NCBI RefSeq assembly: GCF_900108565.1
Contig: NZ_LT629971.1
Span: 558,001 to 622,000 of the forward strand
Origin: Mycolicibacterium rutilum
GTDB taxonomy: Bacteria > Actinomycetota > Actinomycetes > Mycobacteriales > Mycobacteriaceae
DNA length: 64,000 nucleotides
Reading direction: 5' to 3'
The position numbers and the translations under genes are program-made. Every line of letters begins with the position of its first letter. Position 1 is the stretch's first letter. The notes beneath the pieces are model-generated. The model saw only the letters and a list, made by a program, of their open reading frames with translations. It was not told the DNA's origin and did not search any database. Positions 35,849 through 45,328 of this stretch are shown one piece after another.

Positions 35849-38737
35849 CTGCTCGCCATCCTGGTTGCTCACGCGGTCGCCACCGCGCTGGCGCCCCTGC
35901 TTGTCTACAGGTGGGGACGGATGGCGTTCTATCCGCTGGCGCTGGTGCCGCTGGGCTCGCTGATCTGGGTCGTGCTGAACTGGCCCGGGGCGGGCCGCTC
36001 GACGCGGGTCGACATCGCGTGGGTGCCCGAACTGTCGATGGACATCAACCTGCGCTTCGATTCGCTCGCCGCGATCATGAGCGTGCTGGTGCTGGCGATC
36101 GGCGCGCTGGTGCTGTTCTACTGCGCCGACTACTTCCACCACCACGACGGCCGCAAGGAGAACCGGCTGCCCAGCTTCGCCGCCGAGCTGGTCGCGTTCT
36201 CCGGCGCCATGTTCGGCCTGGTGACCAGTGACAACACGTTGCTTCTCTACGTGTTCTGGGAGATCACCACGGTGCTGTCGTTCCTGCTCGTCGGCCATTA
36301 CGCCGAACGCATCACCAGCCGGCGCGCGGCCACGCAGGCGCTGCTGGTCACGACGTTCGGCGGGCTGGCGATGCTGGTGGGCATCATCATCCTCGGCGAG
36401 ACCGCCGACACCTACCTGCTCTCGGAGCTGGTCGCGTCGCCGCCGAGTGGCGTCGCGGTGTCGGTGGCCGTGGTGCTGGTGCTGATCGGGGCGCTGTCCA
36501 AATCGGCAATCGTGCCGCTGCACTTCTGGCTTCCAGGTGCGATGGCCGCGCCGACACCGGTCAGCGCCTATCTGCACGCCGCGGCGATGGTGAAGGCCGG
36601 CGTGTACCTGATCGCCCGGATGACGCCCGGCTTCGCCGACGTGGCGCCGTGGCGGCCGATGGTCGTCTCGCTCGGCCTGCTGACCATGCTGCTGGCGGGC
36701 TGGCGCGCGGTCCGCGAATACGACCTCAAGCTGATCCTGGCGTTCGGCACCGTCAGCCAGCTCGGGCTGATCACCGTGATGGTCGGCACCGGCGGCAGCG
36801 ACATGATGCTCGCCGGGCTGGCCATGCTGGTCGCGCACGCCATGTTCAAGGCGGCGCTGTTCATGGTCGTCGGGATCATCGACCACATCACCGGCACCCG
36901 CGACATCCGCCGACTGGCCTGGCTCGGCGACCGGGCCCGCCCCCTGCTGGTGATCGCGATCGGCGCGACCGCGAGCATGGCCGCGCTGCCGCCGTTCTTC
37001 GGTTTCGTCGCCAAGGAGGCCGACCTCGAGACGGTCCTGCACAGCCCGTATCTGGGCACCGCGGCGCCGTTCGTGCTCGCCGGGATCGTGCTCGGCTCGG
37101 TGTTCACGACGATCTACAGTTTGCGGTTCCTGTTCGGCGCGTTCGGCCGCAAGGGCCGAACCGAGCCGAGCACCCGGGTCGCCGAGATGCACCGCCTGGA
37201 GATCCCGTTCATGATCGCGCCCGCGATCCTGTCCGCGGCCGGTCTGGCGTTCGGCATCTGGCCGGTGGGCATCGGCGACGTGCTCGACCGCTACGCCGAC
37301 ACCGTGCCCGGCGGCGACGACGGCTACTACCTGGCCCTCTGGCACGGGGTGAACCTGCCGCTGCTGCTGTCGGTGCTGGTGGTGGCGACCGGTATCGCCG
37401 CGTTCGCCGGCAGGCAGCGGCTGCGCACGATGCGCACGATGCGCGAACCGCTCGGCAACGCCGACCACGTCTACGAGGCCGTCGTGCGCTGGCTCGATCG
37501 CTGGTCGGTGGAGCTCACCGCCGTCACGCAGCGCGGTTCGATCCCGGCGACGCAGTCGGTGATCCTGTCGACGCTGGTGCTGGTACCGACGGTCGCGCTC
37601 GCACTGGGCGCACGCGACCGGCCGAACTTCGCGCTGTGGGGGTCACCACTGCAGGTGGTCGTCGGGCTCATCATCCTGTCCGCGGCGGTGGGCGCCCTGG
37701 TGATGCGCAACCGCCTGGCCGCCGTGCTGCTGGTCGGGGTGACCGGCTACGGCTGCGGCGCGATCTTCGCGCTGCACGGTGCGCCGGATCTGGCGCTGAC
37801 GCAGTTCCTCGTCGAGACGCTCACCCTGGTGATCTTCGTGCTGGTGCTGCGCACGCTGCCCGCCGAGGCCGACCGCGGACACATCAAACGGCACCGCTGG
37901 CCGCGCGCGGTGCTGGCGCTGTCCGTCGGCGCCGTGGTGACGATGCTCGCGGCGTACGCCATGGCCGCGCGCACCGGCATCCCGATCGCCGCGCTGATCC
38001 CGGACGCGGCCTACGAACGCGGCCACGGCGCCAACGCGGTCAACGTGCTCCTCGTCGACATCCGCGCCTGGGACACCATGGGCGAGACCATGGTGCTGCT
38101 GGTCGCGGCGACGGGCGTGGCGTCAATGGTGTTCCGGCACAGGCGGTTCGGTGCACCCCCGCGGGTGTCCGATGCGGGCCAGCCCGACATCGGCCGGCTC
38201 CCGGCGGTGTTGAACACCAGCCCCGCGGTCGGCGACGTCACCTGGCTGCGCGGCAGCGAGCTGCGCGACCCGCGGCACCGCTCACTGATCCTGGAGGTCG
38301 CGACCCGGATCATCTTCCCGCTGATCATGGTGCTGTCGGCATACTTCTTCTTCGCCGGCCACAACACCCCCGGCGGCGGTTTCGCCGGCGGCCTGACCGC
38401 GGGCCTGGCGCTGGTGCTGCGCTATCTGGCCGGCGGCCGCTACGAGCTGGGCGAGACCCTGCCGCTGGACGCCGGCAAGATCCTCGGCGCCGGGCTCACA
38501 CTGTCGGCGGGCACGGCGTTGGCCTCGATCCTGGTGGGTGCGCCCGCGTTGTCGTCGGCGCTGATCGAGGTCGACGTGCCGGTGCTCGGCCACGTCAAGT
38601 TCGTCACCGCACTGTTCTTCGACCTGGGCGTCTACCTGATCGTCGTCGGCCTGGTGCTCGACGTGCTGCGCAGCCTCGGCGCGCGGATCGACGTCGAACT
38701 CGGCGAACAACGGGAGACGGCGGTGGTGACCCGATGA
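35849..38737 (+). CDS. mrpA: Mrp antiporter subunit A fused to subunit B
   Basis: About 962 residues. The proton-pumping NuoL-like domain spans the first 500 (FWEITTVLSFLLVGHY, KSAIVPLHFWLPGAMAAPTPVSAYLHAA). A DUF4040-like segment follows at about 600-680. The last 160 residues form an MrpB domain (FFAGHNTPGGGFAGGL), so A and B are one polypeptide. Start: no ATG, GTG or TTG occurs in frame between the stop at 35783 and the ATG at 35921, yet codons from CTG 35849 encode the family's first helix (LLAILVAHAVATALAPLLV) and GGAG lies four bases upstream. CTG initiation is proposed; ATG 35921 is the conservative alternative. Confidence 0.93.
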   Translation: MLAILVAHAVATALAPLLVYRWGRMAFYPLALVPLGSLIWVVLNWPGAGRSTRVDIAWVPELSMDINLRFDSLAAIMSVLVLAIGALVLFYCADYFHHHDGRKENRLPSFAAELVAFSGAMFGLVTSDNTLLLYVFWEITTVLSFLLVGHYAERITSRRAATQALLVTTFGGLAMLVGIIILGETADTYLLSELVASPPSGVAVSVAVVLVLIGALSKSAIVPLHFWLPGAMAAPTPVSAYLHAAAMVKAGVYLIARMTPGFADVAPWRPMVVSLGLLTMLLAGWRAVREYDLKLILAFGTVSQLGLITVMVGTGGSDMMLAGLAMLVAHAMFKAALFMVVGIIDHITGTRDIRRLAWLGDRARPLLVIAIGATASMAALPPFFGFVAKEADLETVLHSPYLGTAAPFVLAGIVLGSVFTTIYSLRFLFGAFGRKGRTEPSTRVAEMHRLEIPFMIAPAILSAAGLAFGIWPVGIGDVLDRYADTVPGGDDGYYLALWHGVNLPLLLSVLVVATGIAAFAGRQRLRTMRTMREPLGNADHVYEAVVRWLDRWSVELTAVTQRGSIPATQSVILSTLVLVPTVALALGARDRPNFALWGSPLQVVVGLIILSAAVGALVMRNRLAAVLLVGVTGYGCGAIFALHGAPDLALTQFLVETLTLVIFVLVLRTLPAEADRGHIKRHRWPRAVLALSVGAVVTMLAAYAMAARTGIPIAALIPDAAYERGHGANAVNVLLVDIRAWDTMGETMVLLVAATGVASMVFRHRRFGAPPRVSDAGQPDIGRLPAVLNTSPAVGDVTWLRGSELRDPRHRSLILEVATRIIFPLIMVLSAYFFFAGHNTPGGGFAGGLTAGLALVLRYLAGGRYELGETLPLDAGKILGAGLTLSAGTALASILVGAPALSSALIEVDVPVLGHVKFVTALFFDLGVYLIVVGLVLDVLRSLGARIDVELGEQRETAVVTR

Positions 38738-39204
38738 CCACCTCGTTCGTCCCCCTCGTCCTGCTCGGCGGTCTCACCGCGGCCGGGGTGTACCTGCTGC
38801 TCGAACGCAACCTGACCCGAATGCTGTTGGGCCTGTTGCTGATCAGCAACGCGATCAACCTGCTGATCCTGGTGGTCGGCGGCCGGTCCGGCAGCCCGCC
38901 GATCCGGGGGCGCAGCAGCAACAACAGCAGCATCATCGCGGATCCGTTGGCGCAGGCGATGATCCTGACCGCGATCGTCATCACGATGGGAGTCGCGGCG
39001 TTCATCCTTGCGATGAACTACCGGTCCTACCGGTTGACCACCGAAGAAGAAGTCAGTGACGACCCCGAGGACGCCAAGGTCTCCGAGCTGGCGGCCAAGG
39101 ACAGCGCCGCAGTCGAGGAGGACGTCGCGCATCCCGACCCGGCGCGAGACACCGACGGCCCCGACGAGCTGGACGCGCTGCCCGGTTACGAGGGGTCCAA
39201 ATGA
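38734..39204 (+). CDS. mrpC: Mrp antiporter subunit C
   Basis: 156 residues. The NuoK-like part has three helices in residues 1-100 (GVYLLLERNLTRMLLGLLLISNAINLL, DPLAQAMILTAIVITMGVAAF). It carries an unusually long acidic tail of about 50 residues (EDAKVSELAAKDSAAVEED), which is probably cytoplasmic. ATGA overlap with mrpA and with mrpD. Confidence 0.94.
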   Translation: MTTSFVPLVLLGGLTAAGVYLLLERNLTRMLLGLLLISNAINLLILVVGGRSGSPPIRGRSSNNSSIIADPLAQAMILTAIVITMGVAAFILAMNYRSYRLTTEEEVSDDPEDAKVSELAAKDSAAVEEDVAHPDPARDTDGPDELDALPGYEGSK

Positions 39205-40796
39205 GTATCACCGCGGCCCTGATCCCGCTGCCGGTGCTGGTCCCCACCATCAGCGCGGCGGCGACGCTGATCGCCGGCCGTCGCCCGCGACTGCAGCGCA
39301 GCATCACGCTGGCCGCGCTGTCGATCGTCGTCGCGGTGTGCTGCGCGCTGCTCTACCTCGCCGACCGGGACGGCACGCTCGTCCTCAACGTCGGCGGCTG
39401 GGGCCAGTCCATCCCGGGCATGGGTCCGCTCGGCATCACCTTGGTGGTGGACCGGCTGTCGGCGCTGATGCTCGTGGTGTCCTCGATCGTGCTGCTGGCG
39501 GTGGTCTTCTACGCCATCGGCCAGGGCATCCGCGACGGCGACGAACGCCAACCCGTGTCGATCTTCATGCCGACCTACCTGGTGTTGTCGGCGGGTGTGT
39601 GCATGGCGTTCCTCGCCGGCGACCTGTTCAACCTGTTCGTCGGGTTCGAGGTGCTGCTGTCGTCGAGCTATGTGCTGCTGACCATCGGTGCGAGCAAAGA
39701 CCGTGTCCGCGCGGGCATCTCGTACGTGATGGTGTCGATGGTGTCGTCGCTGGTGTTCCTGTTCGGCATCGCCCTGGTCTACGCCGCCACCGGAACCCTC
39801 AACCTCGCCGAGATCGCGGTGCGCCTCGACGACGTGTCCAGCGGGACCCGATCGGCGATGTTCGCCGTGCTGCTGGTCGCGTTCGGCATCAAGGCCGCGG
39901 TGTTCCCGCTGTCGGCCTGGTTGCCGGACTCCTATCCCACCGCACCGGCACCGGTCACCGCTGTGTTCGCCGGCCTGCTCACCAAGGTCGGTGTGTACGC
40001 GATCATCCGCGCGCACTCGCTGCTGTTCCCGTCCGGCGGGCTGGATCCGGTGCTGCTGGTCGCGGCCCTGCTCACCATGCTGATCGGCATCCTCGGTGCG
40101 ATCGCGCAGAGCGACATCAAGCGGCTGCTGTCGTTCACGCTGGTGAGCCACATCGGCTACATGGTGTTCGGGATCGCGTTGTCCAGCCAGCTCGGTATGT
40201 CGGGGGCGATCTACTACGTCGCGCACCACATCCTGGTGCAGACCACGCTGTTCCTCGTGGTGGGGTTGATCGAACGCCAGGCCGGGGCGTCGACCATGCA
40301 GCGGCTCGGCGGGCTGGCCGCCGCGAGCCCGCTGCTCGCGTTCGTGTTCGTCGTGCCCGCCCTCAATCTCGGTGGGATTCCGCCGTTCTCCGGGTTCATC
40401 GGCAAGGTGGCGCTGCTGGAGGCCGGCGCGCAGGACGGCTCGGTGCTGGCCTGGACGCTGGTCGGCGGCGGTGTGGTGACCAGCCTGCTGACGCTGTACG
40501 TGGTCGCCCGCGTGTGGACCAAGGCGTTCTGGCGGTCCCGCGAGGACGCGCCGGAAGGGCACCTGTCGGCCGCGTCGCCGTCGGCGCTGCTCGACGAACC
40601 CGAGGACATCGAGTTCGTCGACCGCGACCACGTGGGCCGGATGCCCGCCGGCATGGTCGCGCCGACCGGCGCGCTGATCGCCGTCGGCCTGGCGCTGACG
40701 ATCTTCGCGGGACCGATCTTCGCCTACAGCGAGCGGGCGTCCGGTGAGGTGCTGGACCGCGGGCAGTACATCACGGCGGTGGTGGGAACCCGATGA
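39201..40796 (+). CDS. mrpD: Mrp antiporter subunit D
   Basis: 531-residue NuoN/M-like antiporter subunit with about 14 helices. Landmarks: FVGFEVLLSSSYVLLT (conserved Glu), AAVFPLSAWLPDSYPTAPAPVTAVFAGLLTKVG, and KRLLSFTLVSHIGYMVFG. It forms one of the proton channels together with MrpA. Coupled by 4-nt overlaps to mrpC and mrpE. Confidence 0.96.
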   Translation: MSITAALIPLPVLVPTISAAATLIAGRRPRLQRSITLAALSIVVAVCCALLYLADRDGTLVLNVGGWGQSIPGMGPLGITLVVDRLSALMLVVSSIVLLAVVFYAIGQGIRDGDERQPVSIFMPTYLVLSAGVCMAFLAGDLFNLFVGFEVLLSSSYVLLTIGASKDRVRAGISYVMVSMVSSLVFLFGIALVYAATGTLNLAEIAVRLDDVSSGTRSAMFAVLLVAFGIKAAVFPLSAWLPDSYPTAPAPVTAVFAGLLTKVGVYAIIRAHSLLFPSGGLDPVLLVAALLTMLIGILGAIAQSDIKRLLSFTLVSHIGYMVFGIALSSQLGMSGAIYYVAHHILVQTTLFLVVGLIERQAGASTMQRLGGLAAASPLLAFVFVVPALNLGGIPPFSGFIGKVALLEAGAQDGSVLAWTLVGGGVVTSLLTLYVVARVWTKAFWRSREDAPEGHLSAASPSALLDEPEDIEFVDRDHVGRMPAGMVAPTGALIAVGLALTIFAGPIFAYSERASGEVLDRGQYITAVVGTR

Positions 40797-41323
40797 GAAG
40801 TATCGTGTTGCGCGCCTGGGTGCTGTGCTGGCTGGTGCTGGTCTGGGTGCTGTTGTGGGGCAACCTGTCTGCGGCCAACGTGCTGTCGGGATTGGCGGTC
40901 GCGCTGCTGATCACGCTGCTGCTGCCGCTGCCCGCGGTGCCCGTCGAGGGCAAGGTGCACCCGCTATCGCTGCTGTGGCTCCTGCTCACCGTCGCCTACC
41001 GGCTGGTGCTGTCCTCGGTGCAGGTGGCGCTGCTCGCCGTCAAACCCAGTCCGCCGCTGTCGGCGGTGCTGCGTGCGCACCTGTCGGTGAAGTCCGATCT
41101 GGTGCTGGCGCTGGCGGTCAACATCTTCAACCTGATCCCCGGTTCGATCGTGCTGGAGATCGACCAGTCCCGTCGCATGCTCTACATGCACGTGATCGAT
41201 GTCGGCTCCGACCGCGCGGTGAGCCGGTTCTACGCCCAGATCGCCGAGGTGGAGCGACTGCTGGTGCGGGCGTTCGAACGCGAAGAGGACTGGCGGCCCA
41301 CGACGAACGGACGCGACGCATGA
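40793..41323 (+). CDS. mrpE: Mrp antiporter subunit E
   Basis: 176 residues. Two or three N-terminal helices and a cytoplasmic domain with NIFNLIPGSIVLEID and LYMHVIDV, as in MrpE/MnhE. It is required for complex stability in studied systems. 4-nt overlaps on both sides. Confidence 0.94.
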   Translation: MRSIVLRAWVLCWLVLVWVLLWGNLSAANVLSGLAVALLITLLLPLPAVPVEGKVHPLSLLWLLLTVAYRLVLSSVQVALLAVKPSPPLSAVLRAHLSVKSDLVLALAVNIFNLIPGSIVLEIDQSRRMLYMHVIDVGSDRAVSRFYAQIAEVERLLVRAFEREEDWRPTTNGRDA

Positions 41324-41598
41324 CGGTCGTCTGGGTGATCGCCGCGGTCATGATCACCGCGGCCGCCGCGATCACGATGTTCCGCTTGCTGGCCGGGCCG
41401 AGCACCCTGGACCGGTTGGTCGCCGTCGACACCCTGATCGCGGTGGCCATGTGCGGGGTCGGCATCTGGGCGGCATACAGCCTGGACAGCACCGTGACCT
41501 ACGGGTTGACCGCGCTGGCGTTGATCAGCTTCGTCGGGTCGGTGAGCGTCGCGCGCTTCCGCGTGCCCGACATCAAGGACGGGCGGGGGCCGCGGTGA
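41320..41598 (+). CDS. mrpF: Mrp antiporter subunit F
   Basis: 92 residues with three helices; the family segment FRLLAGPSTLDRLVAVDTLIA is present, including the conserved Asp in transmembrane helix 2. ATGA overlap with mrpE and GTGA overlap with mrpG. Confidence 0.93.
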   Translation: MTVVWVIAAVMITAAAAITMFRLLAGPSTLDRLVAVDTLIAVAMCGVGIWAAYSLDSTVTYGLTALALISFVGSVSVARFRVPDIKDGRGPR

Positions 41599-41957
41599 AC
41601 GTCTACGACATCGTCACCGCCGTGCTGGTGCTCGGCGGTTCCACGCTGGCGTTGACCGCCGCGATCGGGGTGGTCCGCTTCCCCGACACGTTGACCCGGA
41701 TGCACGCCGCCTCCAAACCTCAGGTGCTCGGACTGCTGCTGGTGCTCGCGGGCGCGGCGATCCGGCTGCGGGGCAACGCCGACGTCGGGATGCTGCTGCT
41801 CGCGGGGCTCTTCACCGTGATCACCGCCCCGGTCGTCGCCAACCGGGTTGGCCAGCTCGCATACCGGGAACAGAACGTCCGAGACGATCTGTTGACGGCG
41901 GACGAGGCGAACGAGTTCGCCGAGCGGACGGAAAGCGGTGCCAATGACCAGGACTGA
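41595..41957 (+). CDS. mrpG: Mrp antiporter subunit G
   Basis: 120 residues with three helices and the signature GVVRFPDTLTRMHAASKPQVLGLLLVLAG. GTG start giving a 4-nt overlap with mrpF. The last 35 residues are polar. Its end overlaps the methyltransferase gene by 14 nt, so that gene may be read from the same transcript. Confidence 0.93.
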   Translation: MNVYDIVTAVLVLGGSTLALTAAIGVVRFPDTLTRMHAASKPQVLGLLLVLAGAAIRLRGNADVGMLLLAGLFTVITAPVVANRVGQLAYREQNVRDDLLTADEANEFAERTESGANDQD

Positions 41958-42843
41958 CGGCGACACCTGGGACATCACCGAGAGCGTCGGCGCGACGGCG
42001 CTGGGCGTGGCGTGGTCGCGGGCGCAGGAGAAGGACACCGAGTGTCCGTTGTTCATCGATCCGTTCGCCCAACTGTTCATCGACGCCGCCCTCGAGCGCG
42101 GCTGGCGGCTGCCCCCGGCGCACATGCTGGACCGGATCCGGGCGATCGGCGGGTACGCGGCGTCGCGCACCAAGTGGTTCGACGAGTTCTTCGTCGCTGC
42201 GGGTGCCAACGGCATCGACCAGGTGGTGATCCTGGCTGCCGGGCTGGATGCGCGGGCGTGGCGGCTGCCGTGGGTCGACGGCACCGTCGTCTACGAGATC
42301 GACCAGCCCAGGGTGCTGGGGTTCAAGGCCGAGACACTGCGCAAGAACGACGTCTCGCCGGCGACGACGTACATGCCGGTGCCGATCGATCTGCGCGACG
42401 ACTGGCCGCGGGCGCTGCGCGACGCCGGCTTCGACCCGACCGAGCCGACCGCGTGGGCCGCCGAGGGGCTGTTGCCGTATCTGCCTGCCGCCGGACAGGA
42501 TCTGCTGTTCGAGCGGATCTCCGACCTCAGCGCGCGGGGCAGCCGGATCGCGGTCGAGGCGTTCGGCGCCGACTTCTTCGATCCGGAGTACCTGGCCAGC
42601 AGGCGCGAGAAGCTGCGCGCGTCCCAGCAGGACGGCGACGCCGACGACAGTGCGTTCGACGTGGCGGACATGTGGTTCATCGAGGACCGCACCGAGGTGG
42701 CCGACTGGCTGGCCGAGCACGGCTGGGACGTGGCGGCCGTCGAGGCCGCCGATCTCATGGGCCGCTACGGCCGTTGCGCGGCCGGCGAAGTCGACGACGC
42801 CACGCCGCGAACGGTTTTCGTCGAGGGCCAGCGCAGCTGCTGA
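41944..42843 (+). CDS. SAM-dependent methyltransferase (mycobacterial LCMT-like family)
   Basis: 299 residues of the large mycobacterial family of putative methyltransferases (PF04072/TIGR00027). It begins MTRTDGDTWDITESVGATALGVAW and has VVILAAGLDARAWRLPW (SAM-binding) and YEIDQPRVLGFK. The substrate is unknown. The ATG at 41944 matches the usual family start; GTG 41938 is also in frame. The stop is one base away from the stop of the convergent LON-domain gene. Confidence 0.92.
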   Translation: MTRTDGDTWDITESVGATALGVAWSRAQEKDTECPLFIDPFAQLFIDAALERGWRLPPAHMLDRIRAIGGYAASRTKWFDEFFVAAGANGIDQVVILAAGLDARAWRLPWVDGTVVYEIDQPRVLGFKAETLRKNDVSPATTYMPVPIDLRDDWPRALRDAGFDPTEPTAWAAEGLLPYLPAAGQDLLFERISDLSARGSRIAVEAFGADFFDPEYLASRREKLRASQQDGDADDSAFDVADMWFIEDRTEVADWLAEHGWDVAAVEAADLMGRYGRCAAGEVDDATPRTVFVEGQRSC

Positions 42844-42844
42844 C

Positions 42845-43480
42845 CTACTCGCCGGACAGCTGGAATTCGACCATCGCGGTGACGGTCTCCACCGCGTCGG
42901 CAAGAGCCGCAAGCCGGTCGGCGGGGCTCGGCGCGGCCAGCACCGCGTACCGGTCGGCCTGCCCCATCGGCAGCCGGGATGCCAACGCGTACAACCACTT
43001 CCCGACATCCCCGGATGCGTCGGCGCCCGCCACCACCTCCCGGGCGTCGACCTGGGCGCCGCGCGCCGCGGCGATCCGCTCGAACAGCGCGACCATCCGG
43101 TCCTCCACGGCGCGGATCGCGTCGGTGTCGACGGGGCCGCCGGGCTGATCCGGCCACGGCTCGATCGCCGCCCGCGGATACGGGTCGTCGGGCTGCCATT
43201 CCAGCACCCGGATACGTTCGCCCATCACGCATTTCAGGCGGTAGCGACCGTCGCCGTGGTCGCCGACATCGGTGATGTGCGCCAGCGCGCCCACGTCGCT
43301 GCGGGTGTCCCCGCCACCGACTTCGCGGCCGGCGGCGATCAGCACCACCCCGAACGCCGGGTCGGACTGGGCCAGGCAGTCGCGGACCAGCGCGGTGTAG
43401 CGGGGCTCGAAGATGCGTAGCGGCAGTTCCTCGCCGGGCAGCATCGCGACCTGCAGCGGGAACATCGGCATCGCCGGCAT
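42845..43480 (-). CDS. LON peptidase N-terminal domain protein
   Basis: 211 residues consisting only of the LON substrate-recognition (PUA-like) domain: MFPLQVAMLPGEELPLRIFEPRYTALVRDCL near the start, FGVVLI, and a helical C-terminal part. No AAA or protease domain, so it is a stand-alone LON-N protein like Rv0434. It lies one base after the YbdK-like gene in the leftward operon. Confidence 0.92.
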   Translation of the reverse strand: MPAMPMFPLQVAMLPGEELPLRIFEPRYTALVRDCLAQSDPAFGVVLIAAGREVGGGDTRSDVGALAHITDVGDHGDGRYRLKCVMGERIRVLEWQPDDPYPRAAIEPWPDQPGGPVDTDAIRAVEDRMVALFERIAAARGAQVDAREVVAGADASGDVGKWLYALASRLPMGQADRYAVLAAPSPADRLAALADAVETVTAMVEFQLSGE

Positions 43481-43481
43481 G

Positions 43482-44612
43482 TCAGATGTCCAGTTCGCCG
43501 ATCAGCGCGTCGACCACGGCGTGCAGGTCGCCGTCGTGTTCCTCGGCGACACGGCGCTGCCGTTGATAGGACCCGCCGGTGCGGTAGATGTCCTCGACGC
43601 GCGCGAGTTCATCGGCGCAGTGCAGCGACGCCGCCACCGGTTCGAGCCGGTTCAGCAGGTCCTCGAGGTCGTCGGTCACCAGCCGCTCGTTGCTGTCGGC
43701 GTCCTGGATGATGATCGCGTCCAGACCGTAACGTGCTGCGCGCCACTTGTTTTCCTGCACATGCCACGGCGGCATGGTCGGCAGCGGCTCCCCCGCGTCG
43801 AGCCGGCGATCGAGGTCGACGACCAGGCAGTGGGTCAACGCGACCAACGCGCTCAGCTCGCGCAGGTTCGACACCCCGTCGAAGATCCGGATCTCGACGG
43901 TGCCGATGTGCGGCGAAGGCCGGATGTCCCAACGGATTTCGTTCATGTGGTCGATGATGCCGGTCTTCTTCTGGTCGTGGACGAAGTGCTCCCATTCGGC
44001 CCACGTCTGGAAGTGGAACGGCAACCCGGCCGTCGGCAACTGCTGGAACATCATCGCTCGGTTCGACGCGTACCCGGTGTCCTCGCCGTCCCAGAACGGC
44101 GACGACGCCGACAGCGCCAGCAGGTGCGGATAGTGGTTGAGCAGTGAGGTGTTGATCGCCATCACCTTGTGCGCCGAGCGCACCCCGACGTGCACGTGTA
44201 CACCCCAGATCAGCATCTGCCTGCCCCACCACTGGGTGCGCTTGATCAGTTCGGCGTAGCGCGGTGCGTCGGTCAGGCTGCCCGGCGACCACTGGGCGAA
44301 CGGATGGGTGCCCGCGCAGAACAACTCCATGTCGCGGTCGCGGACGATCCGGCGCGCGCTGTGCAGCGTTGAGCGCAGGTCGTCCATCGCCTCGGGCACC
44401 GAATCGCAGATGCCCGTGACGATTTCGACGGTGTTCCGCAGCAGCTCCTTGTGCACGTGCGGGGTGTCACCGAGTTCCTCGATGACGGCGGTCGCCTCGT
44501 TGCTCAGATCACGGGTCTGCGCGTCGACGAGCGCGAACTCCCATTCGACGCCGACCGTGGGCTTCGGTGAGCCCGCGAAATCGATGCGGCTGCTAGCCGG
44601 CAGAGATGACAC
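43482..44612 (-). CDS. YbdK-type carboxylate-amine ligase
   Basis: 376 residues, the counterpart of Rv0433. GCS2-type glutamate-cysteine ligase fold: [11 protein letters not shown] near 19-29, [23 protein letters not shown] and [12 protein letters not shown]. It probably makes a gamma-glutamyl or similar amide bond with ATP; the true substrate in mycobacteria is not known. The start GTG at 44612 gives the family length and overlaps the sodC end by 20 nt; the ATG at 44636 is an alternative. Confidence 0.88.
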   Translation of the reverse strand: MSSLPASSRIDFAGSPKPTVGVEWEFALVDAQTRDLSNEATAVIEELGDTPHVHKELLRNTVEIVTGICDSVPEAMDDLRSTLHSARRIVRDRDMELFCAGTHPFAQWSPGSLTDAPRYAELIKRTQWWGRQMLIWGVHVHVGVRSAHKVMAINTSLLNHYPHLLALSASSPFWDGEDTGYASNRAMMFQQLPTAGLPFHFQTWAEWEHFVHDQKKTGIIDHMNEIRWDIRPSPHIGTVEIRIFDGVSNLRELSALVALTHCLVVDLDRRLDAGEPLPTMPPWHVQENKWRAARYGLDAIIIQDADSNERLVTDDLEDLLNRLEPVAASLHCADELARVEDIYRTGGSYQRQRRVAEEHDGDLHAVVDALIGELDI

Positions 44613-45318
44613 CGCAAGCCACCCGTGCGCCGGCATCACCGGTCGCCAGAGTGGCCGCATCAGGCGGCGGATCGCCGTTGACCTGCTGGTAGCGCTCCGG
44701 CGGAATGTTGGCGAAGTTGTCGGCCTTCTCGTGGATGATGATGGCCGTCCCCGCACCCGAGGTGAGCTCCTCGGCGGTGAACGCGTCGGTGGTCGTCACC
44801 AGCTTCGCCGACCCGTCCTCGCGGACCTGCAGCGACGACAGGTCGCCGCTGGCGGGGTGGCCGCTGTGGCCGGGCACCTGGAAATGCCCACCGGCGGAGT
44901 TGAAGTTGCCCGGCGCGCCGCCGGTCGGGGCGACCGAGTTCGCCTCACACTTGCCGACCTGGTGGATGTGCATGCCGTGGAAGCCCGGGGTCAGCTCGCC
45001 CGGGGTGGTGGTCTCCACCGTGACCGTCGCAAAGTCGCCGGTGAACGCGATGTTCGCGGTGGCGACCGGGGTGCCGTCGGCGAGTTTCAGTTCGGCGGTG
45101 AGGGTCTCGCCCTGTTCGGCGGCTTCACCCTCCCCGGCAGCCTGCCCACCACCGTGACCGCCGCCGCCTTCGGCGGGCGGCGCCGACGGTGACGGCGAGC
45201 CGGTCCAGATCGACGGGGTCGTGCCGGGAGTGTTGCTCGGGATCTCGGGCGCGGAGCATCCGCTGAGCGCGAGAGCGGGAATGCTGAACAAGGCAGCGGC
45301 GGCGACGGTCTTGAACAT
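44593..45318 (-). CDS. sodC: Cu,Zn superoxide dismutase lipoprotein
   Basis: 241 residues. A lipobox LALSGC places the lipidated Cys at 21, so the enzyme is anchored outside the membrane. A linker rich in Pro/Ser/Gly/His follows. The catalytic domain has [13 protein letters not shown] (His117, His119, Cys124), [12 protein letters not shown], and [11 protein letters not shown]; a late ACGVI supplies the disulfide partner. It protects the envelope from superoxide. It starts 10 bp after virR and overlaps the ligase gene. Confidence 0.95.
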   Translation of the reverse strand: MFKTVAAAALFSIPALALSGCSAPEIPSNTPGTTPSIWTGSPSPSAPPAEGGGGHGGGQAAGEGEAAEQGETLTAELKLADGTPVATANIAFTGDFATVTVETTTPGELTPGFHGMHIHQVGKCEANSVAPTGGAPGNFNSAGGHFQVPGHSGHPASGDLSSLQVREDGSAKLVTTTDAFTAEELTSGAGTAIIIHEKADNFANIPPERYQQVNGDPPPDAATLATGDAGARVACGVISAG

Positions 45319-45328
45319 GTGCAAGAGC

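Noticed and set aside
35762..37468. 568-codon frame antisense to the mrpA region
   Set aside because: His/Gln/Arg/Asp-rich shadow; mrpA is well supported.
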